Of a stretch of 64,000 bases of DNA, positions 1 to 8,309 are shown piece after piece. Source of the DNA: Enterococcus sp. DIV2402. Its GTDB lineage: Bacteria; Bacillota; Bacilli; Lactobacillales; Enterococcaceae. Position 1 is the first letter of the stretch, and every line of letters starts with the position of its first letter. Where the stretch lies: contig NZ_CP147251.1 of assembly GCF_017426705.2 (NCBI RefSeq), positions 1,278,501 through 1,342,500 on the forward strand. Direction: 5' to 3'. A model generated the notes under the pieces. It saw only the letters and a list, made by a program, of their open reading frames with translations. It did not search any database and was not told the DNA's origin. The position numbers were made by a program, and so were the translations under genes.

Positions 1-1
1 A

Positions 2-241
2 AAAAAATTAATCAAACAAGAATTAATTGAAAGCTACCAACAAGCTGAAAATAAAAAAGAGATTTATTTTCGATTAACCAAAGCCGGACAAGAAATTAAT
101 CAAATACATCAGGAATTGCATCAAACATTTCTTGAAAGAGATAAAACTGTTTTTCAACATATGACGGATGATGAATTTGATACTGTATTTCGCTTTATTG
201 GACGTTATCGCTATCATTTAAAAAATATCACAGAAGAGTGA
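2..241 (+). CDS. MarR-type transcriptional regulator (C-terminal part only)
   Basis: Open frame entering from the left edge and ending in TGA at 239-241; about 79 residues are visible. The stretch KEIYFRLTKAGQEI resembles the end of the winged-helix wing and the start of the C-terminal dimerisation helices of MarR/PadR-like regulators, and the rest is helical and charged. The MFS pump begins 87 nt downstream on the same strand, the usual regulator-pump arrangement, so it may control that gene. The DNA-binding helix lies outside the window, so the family call rests on the tail alone. Confidence 0.6.
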   Translation, partial: KKLIKQELIESYQQAENKKEIYFRLTKAGQEINQIHQELHQTFLERDKTVFQHMTDDEFDTVFRFIGRYRYHLKNITEE

Positions 242-328
242 TATTTTTTTATTTCTTTATTGTTGACTAGGAAACAAAAATGGCTTAAAGTTATTTTTAT
301 TGACCAAGAAACAATAAGGAGTGATTAC

Positions 329-1516
329 ATGAATTCAACTATTAATAAACATGCTTTAACATTTGGTTTTATTTCCGTTTTTCTTACAGGGTTAGGTTTG
401 ACGATTGTTAGTCCCGTGCTACCATTTATCGTCGAGACGTACACCACGAATGCACATAGCCAAGCAACAGTAGTCACATTACTGATGGCAATGTATGCTC
501 TGGCCGTTTTTTTAGCAGCACCTTTATTAGGAAAGTTAAGTGATCGTTATGGTCGTCGTCCAGTTATGATTTTGAGTTTATTAGGGTCTGCATTTGGTTA
601 TTTTATTTTTGGCTTAGGTGGTTCGATAATGCTTTTATTTATCGGACGCTTGATTGAAGGGATTACTGGTGGTGAAATTTCAGCTATCTTTGCTTATTTT
701 TCAGATATTACACCAGTTAGTGAACGCACCAAATATTTTGGCTGGATTAGTGCGTTAGTCGGTGTTGGTACAGCTATTGGTCCAAGTCTGGGAGGTTTTT
801 TAGCAACATTTGGGAACCATATTCCAATGTATGCAGGAGCAGTTATTACGTTACTAAATGCTATTTATGGGTATTTTTTTATGCCTGAAACGTTAGATAA
901 GTCGCAACGTTTAACAAGTATTTCGATCCAACAGATGAATCCTTTGCGAGAGTTAGTACATTTATTGACACAGAAAGCTGTAAAATGGCTTTTACTTACG
1001 GGCTTTTTCATATGGGTTCCCAATGGTTCATTACAAGCAATTTTTTCTCAATTTTCAATCGATACATTTGCTTGGCAACCAACATTTATTGGATTTCTTT
1101 TTTCAATTTTAGGAATTTTGGATATTTTTTCACAGGCGTTTATTATGCCAAGAATGTTAACGAAATTATCTGACAAACAAATTGCGACAGTAGGTATGAT
1201 TAGCGAAACAATTGGTTATGGATTGATTGCGTTATCGGCCATTTTTTCTGTGGTACCTATTTTCATTATAGGGATGACTTTATTTGGGATTGGTGATGCT
1301 ATTTTCGGTCCCGCCTTTAATGGATTGCTATCTAAATCGGTGGCTGCTAATGAACAAGGTCGCGTGCAAGGTGGCGCACAGAGTATTCAAGCTCTTGCAC
1401 GAGTCATCGGTCCAGTGATTGGTGGTCAAGGGTACGCGATAATTAGTCATACAATGCCTGCTTTCATGGGAATGATTTTAATTAGTATGGCAATAATGAT
1501 TTTAACTAAAAAATAA
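329..1516 (+). CDS. MFS multidrug/TetA-like efflux transporter, 395 aa
   Basis: Major facilitator superfamily transporter of the DHA1 (12-helix, proton antiport) type, in the cytoplasmic membrane. The loop between helices 2 and 3 carries motif A (GKLSDRYGRRP), and the fourth to fifth helix region has the Gly-rich antiporter-like pattern (LVGVGTAIGPSLGG). About 12 hydrophobic segments fill the length, normal for the family. The ATG at 329 is preferred over the upstream in-frame start at 260 because AAGGAG lies at 316-321, and residues from 329 begin like other members. Probably co-regulated with the partial MarR gene upstream. The substrate cannot be read from the sequence; drug export is inferred from the family. 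Confidence 0.82.
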   Translation: MNSTINKHALTFGFISVFLTGLGLTIVSPVLPFIVETYTTNAHSQATVVTLLMAMYALAVFLAAPLLGKLSDRYGRRPVMILSLLGSAFGYFIFGLGGSIMLLFIGRLIEGITGGEISAIFAYFSDITPVSERTKYFGWISALVGVGTAIGPSLGGFLATFGNHIPMYAGAVITLLNAIYGYFFMPETLDKSQRLTSISIQQMNPLRELVHLLTQKAVKWLLLTGFFIWVPNGSLQAIFSQFSIDTFAWQPTFIGFLFSILGILDIFSQAFIMPRMLTKLSDKQIATVGMISETIGYGLIALSAIFSVVPIFIIGMTLFGIGDAIFGPAFNGLLSKSVAANEQGRVQGGAQSIQALARVIGPVIGGQGYAIISHTMPAFMGMILISMAIMILTKK

Positions 1517-1524
1517 TAAAGACA

Positions 1525-1556
1525 AACGAAATTCTTTTGAGAGTTTCGTTTTTTGT
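1525..1556 (+). terminator. Rho-independent terminator after the MFS gene
   Basis: Inverted repeat AACGAAATTCT / AGAGTTTCGTT (one G-T pair) with a TTTG loop, followed by a T-rich tract. It separates the efflux gene from the exopolysaccharide locus. Confidence 0.85.
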
Positions 1557-1578
1557 TTGATAAAAGTAAAAGAATTTA

Positions 1579-1607
1579 TTGACTTAATATGAATTAACAC
1601 CTAGTAT
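1579..1607 (+). promoter_or_regulatory. Candidate sigma-A promoter of the exopolysaccharide operon
   Basis: TTGACT (1579-1584), exactly 17 bp, then TAGTAT (1602-1607). If used, it gives a 5' leader of about 220 nt before the first gene at 1837. A second possible -10 (TATAAT, 1730-1735) lacks a good -35. The 320-nt gene-free stretch 1517-1836 otherwise holds the terminator above and AT-rich sequence; no riboswitch family (including GEMM c-di-GMP type) could be recognised in it. Confidence 0.55.
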
Positions 1608-1836
1608 CTCGATAAACAAATGGCGATGGTAATTTTATCAGACAAGATTAGCAAAAAGACATAGACAGATTCAGATGGTTTTAGGATAAATAAGAAAATA
1701 AAAATAGCGTCATCCATCTATTTATATCGTATAATTAATAAGGATATAAAATTTTTGTAAATGTAATTTTTATGAAGTTTAAATTTTAGTTAAAAAATCG
1801 ACAAATAGTATGTTTTTGAAATAAAGGAGAAATTTT

Positions 1837-2538
1837 ATGAAACAAATGTTAGATGTTACGAGGCGTGAAATAAAATATCGTATTTCCTTAGAAACTGCAT
1901 TACTTACACAACAATATTTATCGCAAATATTACCCCAAGATAGTCACAATGGCGTAGATGGCTATCTTGTACGATCTCTTTATTTTGATAGTTTATATCA
2001 CGATGACTTAGAAGAAAAATTAGAAGGAATTGAAGAACGACAAAAAATACGTCTACGTGTTTACTCTCCGCAAGATCAATTGGTAAAACTAGAAATAAAA
2101 GAAAAAAATGGCGACTGGCAACAAAAGCGTTCTTTAACAATTGCAAAAAAAGAAGCGATTCGATTAATTGCGTGTGATTATACGGTTCTACAAGAAATTA
2201 ATCATTCACTGGCACAAAATCTATATTATAAGATGACAACTGAACTATATAGGCCTCAAGTAATTGTTCAATATAATCGTTATGCTTTTATGATGGATGT
2301 AAACGATACACGAGTGACTTTTGATCAAAAATTAGTAGCTAGTGAAAGTAGTTTTGATTTATTTGGCGAATCGGATACTTTTTATCCAGTAGGTTTTCCA
2401 GATGATGTGACACTAGAAATAAAATATAATCATTTTTTATTGTCACATATACGTGAACTATTGGATAGTATTGATAAATCTTCACAATCATATAGTAAGT
2501 ATGTAATGTCGCGTTTTATTAGTCACACAACTGAATAA
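1837..2538 (+). CDS. VTC-domain (polyphosphate polymerase-like) protein, 233 aa
   Basis: Cytoplasmic protein of the VTC/CYTH tunnel fold, the catalytic domain that makes polyphosphate in yeast Vtc4; bacterial members occur beside DUF4956 and CotH genes. Visible fold residues: R9/E11/K13 in the first strand (TRREIKY), VRSLYFDS (45-52), the basic strand QKIRLRVY (69-76), LEIKEKNG (85-92), QKRS (96-99), VQYNRYAF (144-151) and LEIKYN (193-198). The length is that of the lone domain. AAAGGAG is at 1823-1829. First gene of the exopolysaccharide operon, 22 nt before the DUF4956 gene. Whether it polymerises phosphate or only binds a nucleotide or phosphate is unknown. Confidence 0.8.
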   Translation: MKQMLDVTRREIKYRISLETALLTQQYLSQILPQDSHNGVDGYLVRSLYFDSLYHDDLEEKLEGIEERQKIRLRVYSPQDQLVKLEIKEKNGDWQQKRSLTIAKKEAIRLIACDYTVLQEINHSLAQNLYYKMTTELYRPQVIVQYNRYAFMMDVNDTRVTFDQKLVASESSFDLFGESDTFYPVGFPDDVTLEIKYNHFLLSHIRELLDSIDKSSQSYSKYVMSRFISHTTE

Positions 2539-2560
2539 ATTAATGTAGGGGAGAACAATT

Positions 2561-3241
2561 ATGAGAGACGTTTTGTTAGAATTATTAAAATCAAATCAAG
2601 GAGCATTGACTATTCAGGATATTGTATTGAATTTTTTTATTGCAGGAATTTTAGGAGTAGTTATTTATTTATCTTACCGAATTTCACATGCAGGTGGAAT
2701 GTATAGTACGAAATTTAATGTGTCTTTAGTTATGTTGACACTGATTACAACTTTAGTCATGAATGTAATTGGAAATAATATTGCGCTATCTTTAGGTATG
2801 GTCGGAGCGTTATCGATTGTTCGTTTTAGAACAGCAATTAAGGATTCTCGAGACACTGCATATATTTTCTGGGCAATTGCTGCAGGAATTTGTTGTGGTG
2901 TACAAGAATATGTCATTGTGTCGATTGGTTCAGGAGTGATTTTTTTATTTTTAATTTTATTTGGAGCAGTTAAAAGCAATGAACGTTATTTATTAATTTT
3001 ACGTGGTGATAGTAGTTCTGAAAATTTAGTTGAACAGGAAATGGAGCAATTATTTTTAGGAAAAGTTCGTTATCGTGTGAAAAATATCAGTAATGGTTCA
3101 TTGGAATATATTTATGAATTATCAGAAAAGCAATTACAAAATGCGGATAAGAAAGTATCTTCTACATCTGCATATTTAAGTAATATTACTGGTATTAAGA
3201 CTGTAAGTATTGTTAGCCAAAATGATGAAATGAGTCGATAG
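2561..3241 (+). CDS. DUF4956 integral membrane protein, 226 aa
   Basis: Membrane protein with about four helices (roughly 21-43, 52-71, 78-94, 105-138) and a soluble C-terminal domain of about 85 residues with an alternating beta/alpha look. The signature GALSIVRFRTAIKDSRDTAY (about 84-103) is typical of DUF4956. These proteins are regularly found next to VTC-domain genes and may anchor or couple to them, but no biochemical role is established that I know of. The 11-nt gap to the CotH gene supports one transcript. Confidence 0.82.
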   Translation: MRDVLLELLKSNQGALTIQDIVLNFFIAGILGVVIYLSYRISHAGGMYSTKFNVSLVMLTLITTLVMNVIGNNIALSLGMVGALSIVRFRTAIKDSRDTAYIFWAIAAGICCGVQEYVIVSIGSGVIFLFLILFGAVKSNERYLLILRGDSSSENLVEQEMEQLFLGKVRYRVKNISNGSLEYIYELSEKQLQNADKKVSSTSAYLSNITGIKTVSIVSQNDEMSR

Positions 3242-3252
3242 GTTGTGAAGAG

Positions 3253-4836
3253 ATGAAATATAATCGTAAAAAAACAATGATTACTATTGTAGTATTACTT
3301 GTAATAGTTATTTTTGTTTCATTACTCACTCAAATACCTCAATCTAAAAAAATGAACAGTATATATGAACAACCATTGGAAGAAGCGCCTTTAAAAAAGA
3401 ATCCGCTGCAAGGAATTAATAAGCAGTGGGAAGTAGACGAAAGTTTTTCAACTAATCTTCCTATTATTGTCATTGATACAGGAAATGAAAAACCACCAAT
3501 CAGCATGAAGCAAGAAAAAGATGGTGTCTTTGTACCTATTCCTGAAGTAACGCCTTATCGATCAGGAACATTTAAAATTATTGATACAGGAAAAGAAAAT
3601 CATATTACAGATAGAGCTGAAGTAGAGAGTTTAATTCAAATAAAACGTCGAGGAAATAGCTCGATGCTTTATGAAAAAGCGCAATATCTAATCAAATTAG
3701 TAACTGAATCAGGTCAAGAACGTTATCTAGATTTTTTTGGAATGGGTTCAGATCAAGAATGGATACTCAATGGATCGTTAATGGATAAAAGTATGATGCG
3801 TAATTATTTAGCACTACGTCTGACGGATAAAATTATGCCTTATACACCGGAATCTGTTTATACAGAAGTAATTTATCATGAACATGGGCGCTATTACTAT
3901 GAAGGAGTACATCTGTTAATGGAAAATGTGCGTCAGGGAAACGATAGAGTAGCTATTGAACCGGCTAAAAATGCTGATTCATTTCCTTCCTATATTGCTA
4001 GAAGAGATCGTATTGCTGAAGATGAAGTTATTTTGGATACATGGGCAACTAGAAAAAAATTAAGTGCTAATTATTTAGGTCTGATTTATCCAAGTAAGAA
4101 AAATGTGACGCAAAAAGAAATTGATTTTGTAACAGAAGATTTAAGTAAAATTGAGCAGGTTATTTATTCAAATGATCCAGATATTTTTGCCACTTATTCA
4201 CGTTATATTGATGTCGCTTCTTTTGTTGATTATTTCTTAGTTAATGAGTTCTTTGCAAGTTATGATTCTGGATTAAATTCGACCTATATGTACAAAGATA
4301 AAGGTCAAAAACTAAAAATGGGTCCGGTTTGGGATTTTGATGGCACGATGGATAATTATCTTCATGAACCATTAGAGTACAAAGTGACTTCATTTCAAGT
4401 AAGTCCATGGTTTGATCGCTTAATTAAGGATAAGCATTTTATTAAGCTTCTACAAAAACGTTATGCTGAATTACGAAGAGGCGCTTTTTCAGATGAAAAT
4501 GTTTTGAATACTGTGGATATGATTACAGCCCATTTAGGTGATGCTATTGATAGAGAATGGACACGTTGGGGGCATATATATACGACTGAAAATAAATTGA
4601 GTTTAGACAATTTTGGTGAGAACGATGAATTCGTACGAAATGCCATAGAATATCGTGTGGAAATGTATCGTTTAAAAACAGCTATTTTAAAACATGCGAC
4701 CTCTATAGGACCGTATTTAAATATATTAGAAAAAGATACAAAAATGGATACAGGAATAACGTATTATATGCCATTACTATTATTAGTTGCTGTCCTTGGT
4801 TTTGCTTTACCAGCATTTAAAGCATCAAGGAAATAG
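3253..4836 (+). CDS. CotH-family protein kinase-like membrane protein, 527 aa
   Basis: CotH family (spore-coat kinase-like fold). One N-terminal membrane helix (about 9-27) puts the domain outside the cell; a second hydrophobic helix near the C-terminus (about 502-521) would anchor the other end, which is not usual for CotH. Family motifs: KRRGNSS near 130, DKSMMRNYLAL near 180, GVHLLMENV near 217-225 and the metal-binding WDFDGTMDN near 360 (D361 and D363). In the family this fold phosphorylates proteins. In this operon it could modify surface protein or polymer, which is inference. Ends 12 nt before the MBOAT gene. Confidence 0.82.
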   Translation: MKYNRKKTMITIVVLLVIVIFVSLLTQIPQSKKMNSIYEQPLEEAPLKKNPLQGINKQWEVDESFSTNLPIIVIDTGNEKPPISMKQEKDGVFVPIPEVTPYRSGTFKIIDTGKENHITDRAEVESLIQIKRRGNSSMLYEKAQYLIKLVTESGQERYLDFFGMGSDQEWILNGSLMDKSMMRNYLALRLTDKIMPYTPESVYTEVIYHEHGRYYYEGVHLLMENVRQGNDRVAIEPAKNADSFPSYIARRDRIAEDEVILDTWATRKKLSANYLGLIYPSKKNVTQKEIDFVTEDLSKIEQVIYSNDPDIFATYSRYIDVASFVDYFLVNEFFASYDSGLNSTYMYKDKGQKLKMGPVWDFDGTMDNYLHEPLEYKVTSFQVSPWFDRLIKDKHFIKLLQKRYAELRRGAFSDENVLNTVDMITAHLGDAIDREWTRWGHIYTTENKLSLDNFGENDEFVRNAIEYRVEMYRLKTAILKHATSIGPYLNILEKDTKMDTGITYYMPLLLLVAVLGFALPAFKASRK

Positions 4837-4848
4837 GAGGACTGAAGC

Positions 4849-6249
4849 ATGCGATTTGAAACGATTTCTTTTATCACTCTCTTTTTACCGTTAACATTAG
4901 TAATATATTATAGCGTAGCTCGCTTTTTGAAAATTCAAAATGGATTGCTACTTTTAGCTAGTTTATTATTTTATTATGTAGGAACAACCAATTTTTTTGC
5001 TAGTGTTATTTTAGTTAGTTGTATTATTTGGAATTGGCTAGGAGGCCTTTTTTTAGAAAGACAAATGAAGAGAAATAAATATGTAAGAAGTGCGTTGTAT
5101 ATCGGAATAGGCGGTAATCTGTTCATTCTTGTAAGTTGTCGTGTTCTTAATCAATGGTCAGAAATTACGAATCAATTATTTAATCATTGGATGTTACCTT
5201 TAGGCATTTCATGGGTAGTTTTACAAGGGATAGGTTATTGCATGGAAGTGTTTCTTAAGGAGACAACGGCGGAAAAGAATATTTTTATGATTGCGCTGTA
5301 TATAGCATTTTTTCCCAAAATAGCCTATGGGCCATTAATTGATTTTTCAATAATGAAAAATCAATTTCTAATGCGCAACTATGAGATAAGCATATTTGTA
5401 GAAGGGATTCGTCGATTTGTTATTGGTTTGTCAAAAAAAGTATTGATAGCCGATCAATTTGCCTATTTTTTAAACTATGCGTTTGTGCAATCCTCTCTTG
5501 ATAATACCGTCATACAATCCTCAGTCACAATGGCGTGGTTAGCATTGTTTGTAAATGGCATCTATTATTACTTCCTTTTATCTGGATACGCGGATATGGC
5601 TATCGGACTGGCGAAAATGTTTGGTTTTTCTTTACCAGAAAACTTTGATAATCCATTTATTGCGACTTCTTTAACAGATTTTTGGAAACGTTGGAATATC
5701 ACCTTAATTCGTTGGTTTAGAAAATATTTTTTCAGTTTAGTTAATCTGAAGAAAAATCGTGATCAAGTTATCATTAATTTATTTGTTATTTGGTTATTAA
5801 TTGGTTTATGGTATGGTTTTGGTTGGCAATTTATTTTATGGGGAGCGTTTAACTTTGCTATTTTAATAGTAGAGTATTTCTTTTATTTTTCTGAGAATAA
5901 CTCTTATATCATTTTACGAAGAGTTTATACAACGTTGACAGTATTTTTGGGTTTTATTTTTTTGAGAAGTCAATCACTCTACCACACTGGTCAATTTTTT
6001 AGTGATTTATTTGGTTTAAATAATAATGGGTTTTACGATGCTCGAGTTATGGCATTTATTAGAGAATTATGGATACCTATTATTCTATCTTGTTACATCA
6101 TGTTTATTCATCCTCTGGTTAAAGAAAAAATAAAGATTACATCAGTAGGATTGCTAAAATTAGGCAATACGATAGGCATTCTATTACTTTATATTCTGTG
6201 CTTATTGTTCATGTTGCTAGGATTTCAAGTTAATCAAGTATTTGCTTAA
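4849..6249 (+). CDS. MBOAT-family membrane protein lacking the catalytic histidines, 466 aa
   Basis: Multi-helix membrane protein of the MBOAT family (DltB/AlgI/WssH branch), which moves acyl groups across the membrane onto polymers. The fold markers are clear: FFPKIAYGPLIDF, the cytoplasmic FWKRWNITLIRWFRKY segment (278-293), and IGLWYGFGWQFILWGAFN (318-335). Active members have WH.S in the first, LWHG in the second and usually WG..HG after it. Here these positions are N283, Y322 and N335, so both histidines essential in AlgI and DltB are missing. Partner gene (DHHW-like) follows after 22 nt. It may be a non-catalytic scaffold or transporter, or use different chemistry. No dltA or dltC is nearby. 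Confidence 0.85.
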   Translation: MRFETISFITLFLPLTLVIYYSVARFLKIQNGLLLLASLLFYYVGTTNFFASVILVSCIIWNWLGGLFLERQMKRNKYVRSALYIGIGGNLFILVSCRVLNQWSEITNQLFNHWMLPLGISWVVLQGIGYCMEVFLKETTAEKNIFMIALYIAFFPKIAYGPLIDFSIMKNQFLMRNYEISIFVEGIRRFVIGLSKKVLIADQFAYFLNYAFVQSSLDNTVIQSSVTMAWLALFVNGIYYYFLLSGYADMAIGLAKMFGFSLPENFDNPFIATSLTDFWKRWNITLIRWFRKYFFSLVNLKKNRDQVIINLFVIWLLIGLWYGFGWQFILWGAFNFAILIVEYFFYFSENNSYIILRRVYTTLTVFLGFIFLRSQSLYHTGQFFSDLFGLNNNGFYDARVMAFIRELWIPIILSCYIMFIHPLVKEKIKITSVGLLKLGNTIGILLLYILCLLFMLLGFQVNQVFA

Positions 6250-6271
6250 AGAGAGGAGATAATCAGTTATC

Positions 6272-7447
6272 ATGAAGAAACAAAATATGTTAAATCTCTT
6301 GCTAATCATTATCTTCTCCAGCTTTACATCAATAGTAGGAATAATAGAGATACAAGCATCCTTTGATAAGCTAAGAGAGACACCACAAATACTTTCAACT
6401 ACTTCACAACAGGAGATTGAAAAAATTTTGATTGATCAACTGCCTTACAAAAGGCAATTGCGTGATGTGTATTCTTTATTGTTACGAGCTCAAGGAAAAG
6501 CGGAAGCACGTGATTTTTATATAACGAAAACAGAAGACGGCTATCTTCAACAAGCAAATTACTTTGCAGAAAGTAATCCTAATATAAAAAAATATGCAAA
6601 ACAATTAGAAAAGATGACGAAAACTTTGAATGACACTACTTTTCTTTATGTAGGAAGCTCCGGAAAGTATATACATGGAGTAAGTAAAATAAGACCTGGT
6701 TATCCTACAAATGATGTTGCTTTACAAAATTTAGATGAATTATTTTTAGAATTATCTTATAGACAAATCAATACACTTGATTTACGTAAAACAGTTCCTG
6801 AAGAACGAGACACCTATCAGGAATATTATTATAAAACACATAGTATTTGGACAGATGTTGCTGCTTTTCAAGCAACGATTCAAATTATGGATGAACTACA
6901 AAAGAAGAACTCAATATTTAATTATGATAAAAAATATGCTTTATCCTCTAACTATCGCAAGGATGTTTATTCTAAAAAAATGGTAGGTGATCAATTACGT
7001 TCTACTGGAATTTTTTTTACAACTGTGGATGATTTAGAATTATTTGTACCCAACTTTCCTGTTAATCTGACCTATAAAGACGTATCAAAAAATGTAACTC
7101 GTCAAGGAGATTACTATCAAACTGTTATTAATCCTGTAGAATACGCAAGAAAAGATACCACATATTTCAATGCTTCAACTATCTATTTTGGATCTGAATT
7201 AAGGCATTTAAAGCTAATAAACAATCAAATAGAGACAGGTGGAAAAATAGTCTTATTAACAGATAATTATTTTTTATCCATTGCTAAATATTTAGCTTTA
7301 ATGAATAAAGAAGTTGAAGTTATAGTGACTGAAAATGAAACATCCAAAACAATTGAGAAATTAATAGAAAATGAAGAGTTTGATGCGGTAGTAGTAGCAA
7401 CACAAAGTACATCTATCCAAGATTCCTTTTATAATTTTTACAAGTAA
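6272..7447 (+). CDS. DHHW/AlgJ-like (SGNH-fold) protein with degenerate active site, 391 aa
   Basis: Single N-terminal membrane helix (about 7-27) followed by an extracytoplasmic domain resembling DHHW and AlgJ/AlgX acetyltransferase partners of MBOAT proteins. The family's Asp-His site (YYKTDHHWT in typical members) reads YYKTHSIWT here (186-194), and the serine of the DSY segment near the C-terminus reads DNY (331-333). All three positions of a Ser-Asp-His triad therefore appear lost, matching the losses in the MBOAT gene just upstream. The reading frame is intact and codon use is normal, so it is not a decaying pseudogene. The family call rests on layout, motif context and gene pairing. 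Confidence 0.7.
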   Translation: MKKQNMLNLLLIIIFSSFTSIVGIIEIQASFDKLRETPQILSTTSQQEIEKILIDQLPYKRQLRDVYSLLLRAQGKAEARDFYITKTEDGYLQQANYFAESNPNIKKYAKQLEKMTKTLNDTTFLYVGSSGKYIHGVSKIRPGYPTNDVALQNLDELFLELSYRQINTLDLRKTVPEERDTYQEYYYKTHSIWTDVAAFQATIQIMDELQKKNSIFNYDKKYALSSNYRKDVYSKKMVGDQLRSTGIFFTTVDDLELFVPNFPVNLTYKDVSKNVTRQGDYYQTVINPVEYARKDTTYFNASTIYFGSELRHLKLINNQIETGGKIVLLTDNYFLSIAKYLALMNKEVEVIVTENETSKTIEKLIENEEFDAVVVATQSTSIQDSFYNFYK

Positions 7448-8305
7448 ATGGAGGTGAGAGTAATTAAAAATGATTTTTTAGAAAGAAGTTTTATCATCTT
7501 TCGTTTTATAATTTTTATTGCTGTGTTGGCAGGAGCTTTTTTTCTAGTTCGCCATTATAATACAGCGAAAGACAATGAACGACCACTAGATGTCTATTTT
7601 CTTTCCACAGTTAAAGATGCAAATGCTACTTTGCTGACACAAGGCGCAAATACGATTTTAATTGATACAGGAGAACAACAAGACTACCAAGCGTTAAAAA
7701 AATTATTAAAAGACGAACAAATCAAAACGATTGATTACTTAATTTTAACGCATCCAGATAAAGATCATGTTGGTGGTGTGTTAAATATCTTACAAGATTT
7801 TTCTGTTGTTCATGTAATTATGCCTTATTATGGTAAAGAGCACGAAAACTTGGAAAAAATAACTAACGAACTGACAGCTTTGGAAGTGTCTGTAACCTAT
7901 CCTTCGAGGACACGTAATTTTGCTTTAGGATCTATAAAATTGACAGTATACCCGCCTTTAGAGAGACATTACAAAAAAGATAATAATTACTCGCTTGCTA
8001 CTTTAGTTACATATCAACAAACAAATATGCTATTTGTCGGTGATAGTGAATCAAAAAGATTGCAAGAGTTGATGCAAGTTAATTGGCCTACCATAGATTT
8101 ATATCTAGTTGCACATCATGGGCGTGCTAATTTATCATCAGAATCTTTTATAGAGCAAATTAAACCAAAAATAGCTGTAACTACAGCCTCTAGCAATGAC
8201 TTAGAAGTACAAAATGCACTAAAAGAGTTAGCATCAACTATTTATTTTACAAACAAACAAACGTTGCATTTCCAAAGCAATGGAGAGGAAATTGAAAGGA
8301 AATGA
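7448..8305 (+). CDS. Membrane-anchored metallo-beta-lactamase-fold hydrolase (ComEC C-domain-like), 285 aa
   Basis: One N-terminal helix (about 13-34) preceded by charged residues, then a metallo-beta-lactamase domain predicted to lie outside the cell. The metal site LTHPDKDHVGG (H.D.DH) is intact, with later ligands in FVGDSES and VAHHGR. It resembles the C-terminal domain of ComEC rather than drug-hydrolysing enzymes. Start is uncertain: the ATG directly follows the previous stop with no ribosome binding site, while an excellent GGAGGTGAG (7450-7458) lies inside the reading frame and points to about 7463 (ATT). Likely a phosphodiesterase or esterase acting on the polymer or a lipid carrier; substrate unknown. 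Confidence 0.75.
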   Translation: MEVRVIKNDFLERSFIIFRFIIFIAVLAGAFFLVRHYNTAKDNERPLDVYFLSTVKDANATLLTQGANTILIDTGEQQDYQALKKLLKDEQIKTIDYLILTHPDKDHVGGVLNILQDFSVVHVIMPYYGKEHENLEKITNELTALEVSVTYPSRTRNFALGSIKLTVYPPLERHYKKDNNYSLATLVTYQQTNMLFVGDSESKRLQELMQVNWPTIDLYLVAHHGRANLSSESFIEQIKPKIAVTTASSNDLEVQNALKELASTIYFTNKQTLHFQSNGEEIERK

Positions 8306-8309
8306 GAAT

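Noticed and set aside
1608..1836. Leader before the exopolysaccharide operon as a c-di-GMP (GEMM) riboswitch
   Set aside because: The conserved GEMM sequences and the tetraloop-receptor pattern could not be found by eye; kept only as an unexplained leader.
2674..2979. 101-codon frame on the minus strand inside the DUF4956 gene
   Set aside because: Antisense to a clear membrane-protein gene, without a ribosome binding site or recognisable domain.
4849..6249. MBOAT gene as DltB of teichoic-acid D-alanylation
   Set aside because: No dltA, dltC or dltD around it, catalytic residues missing, and the neighbours are polysaccharide genes.
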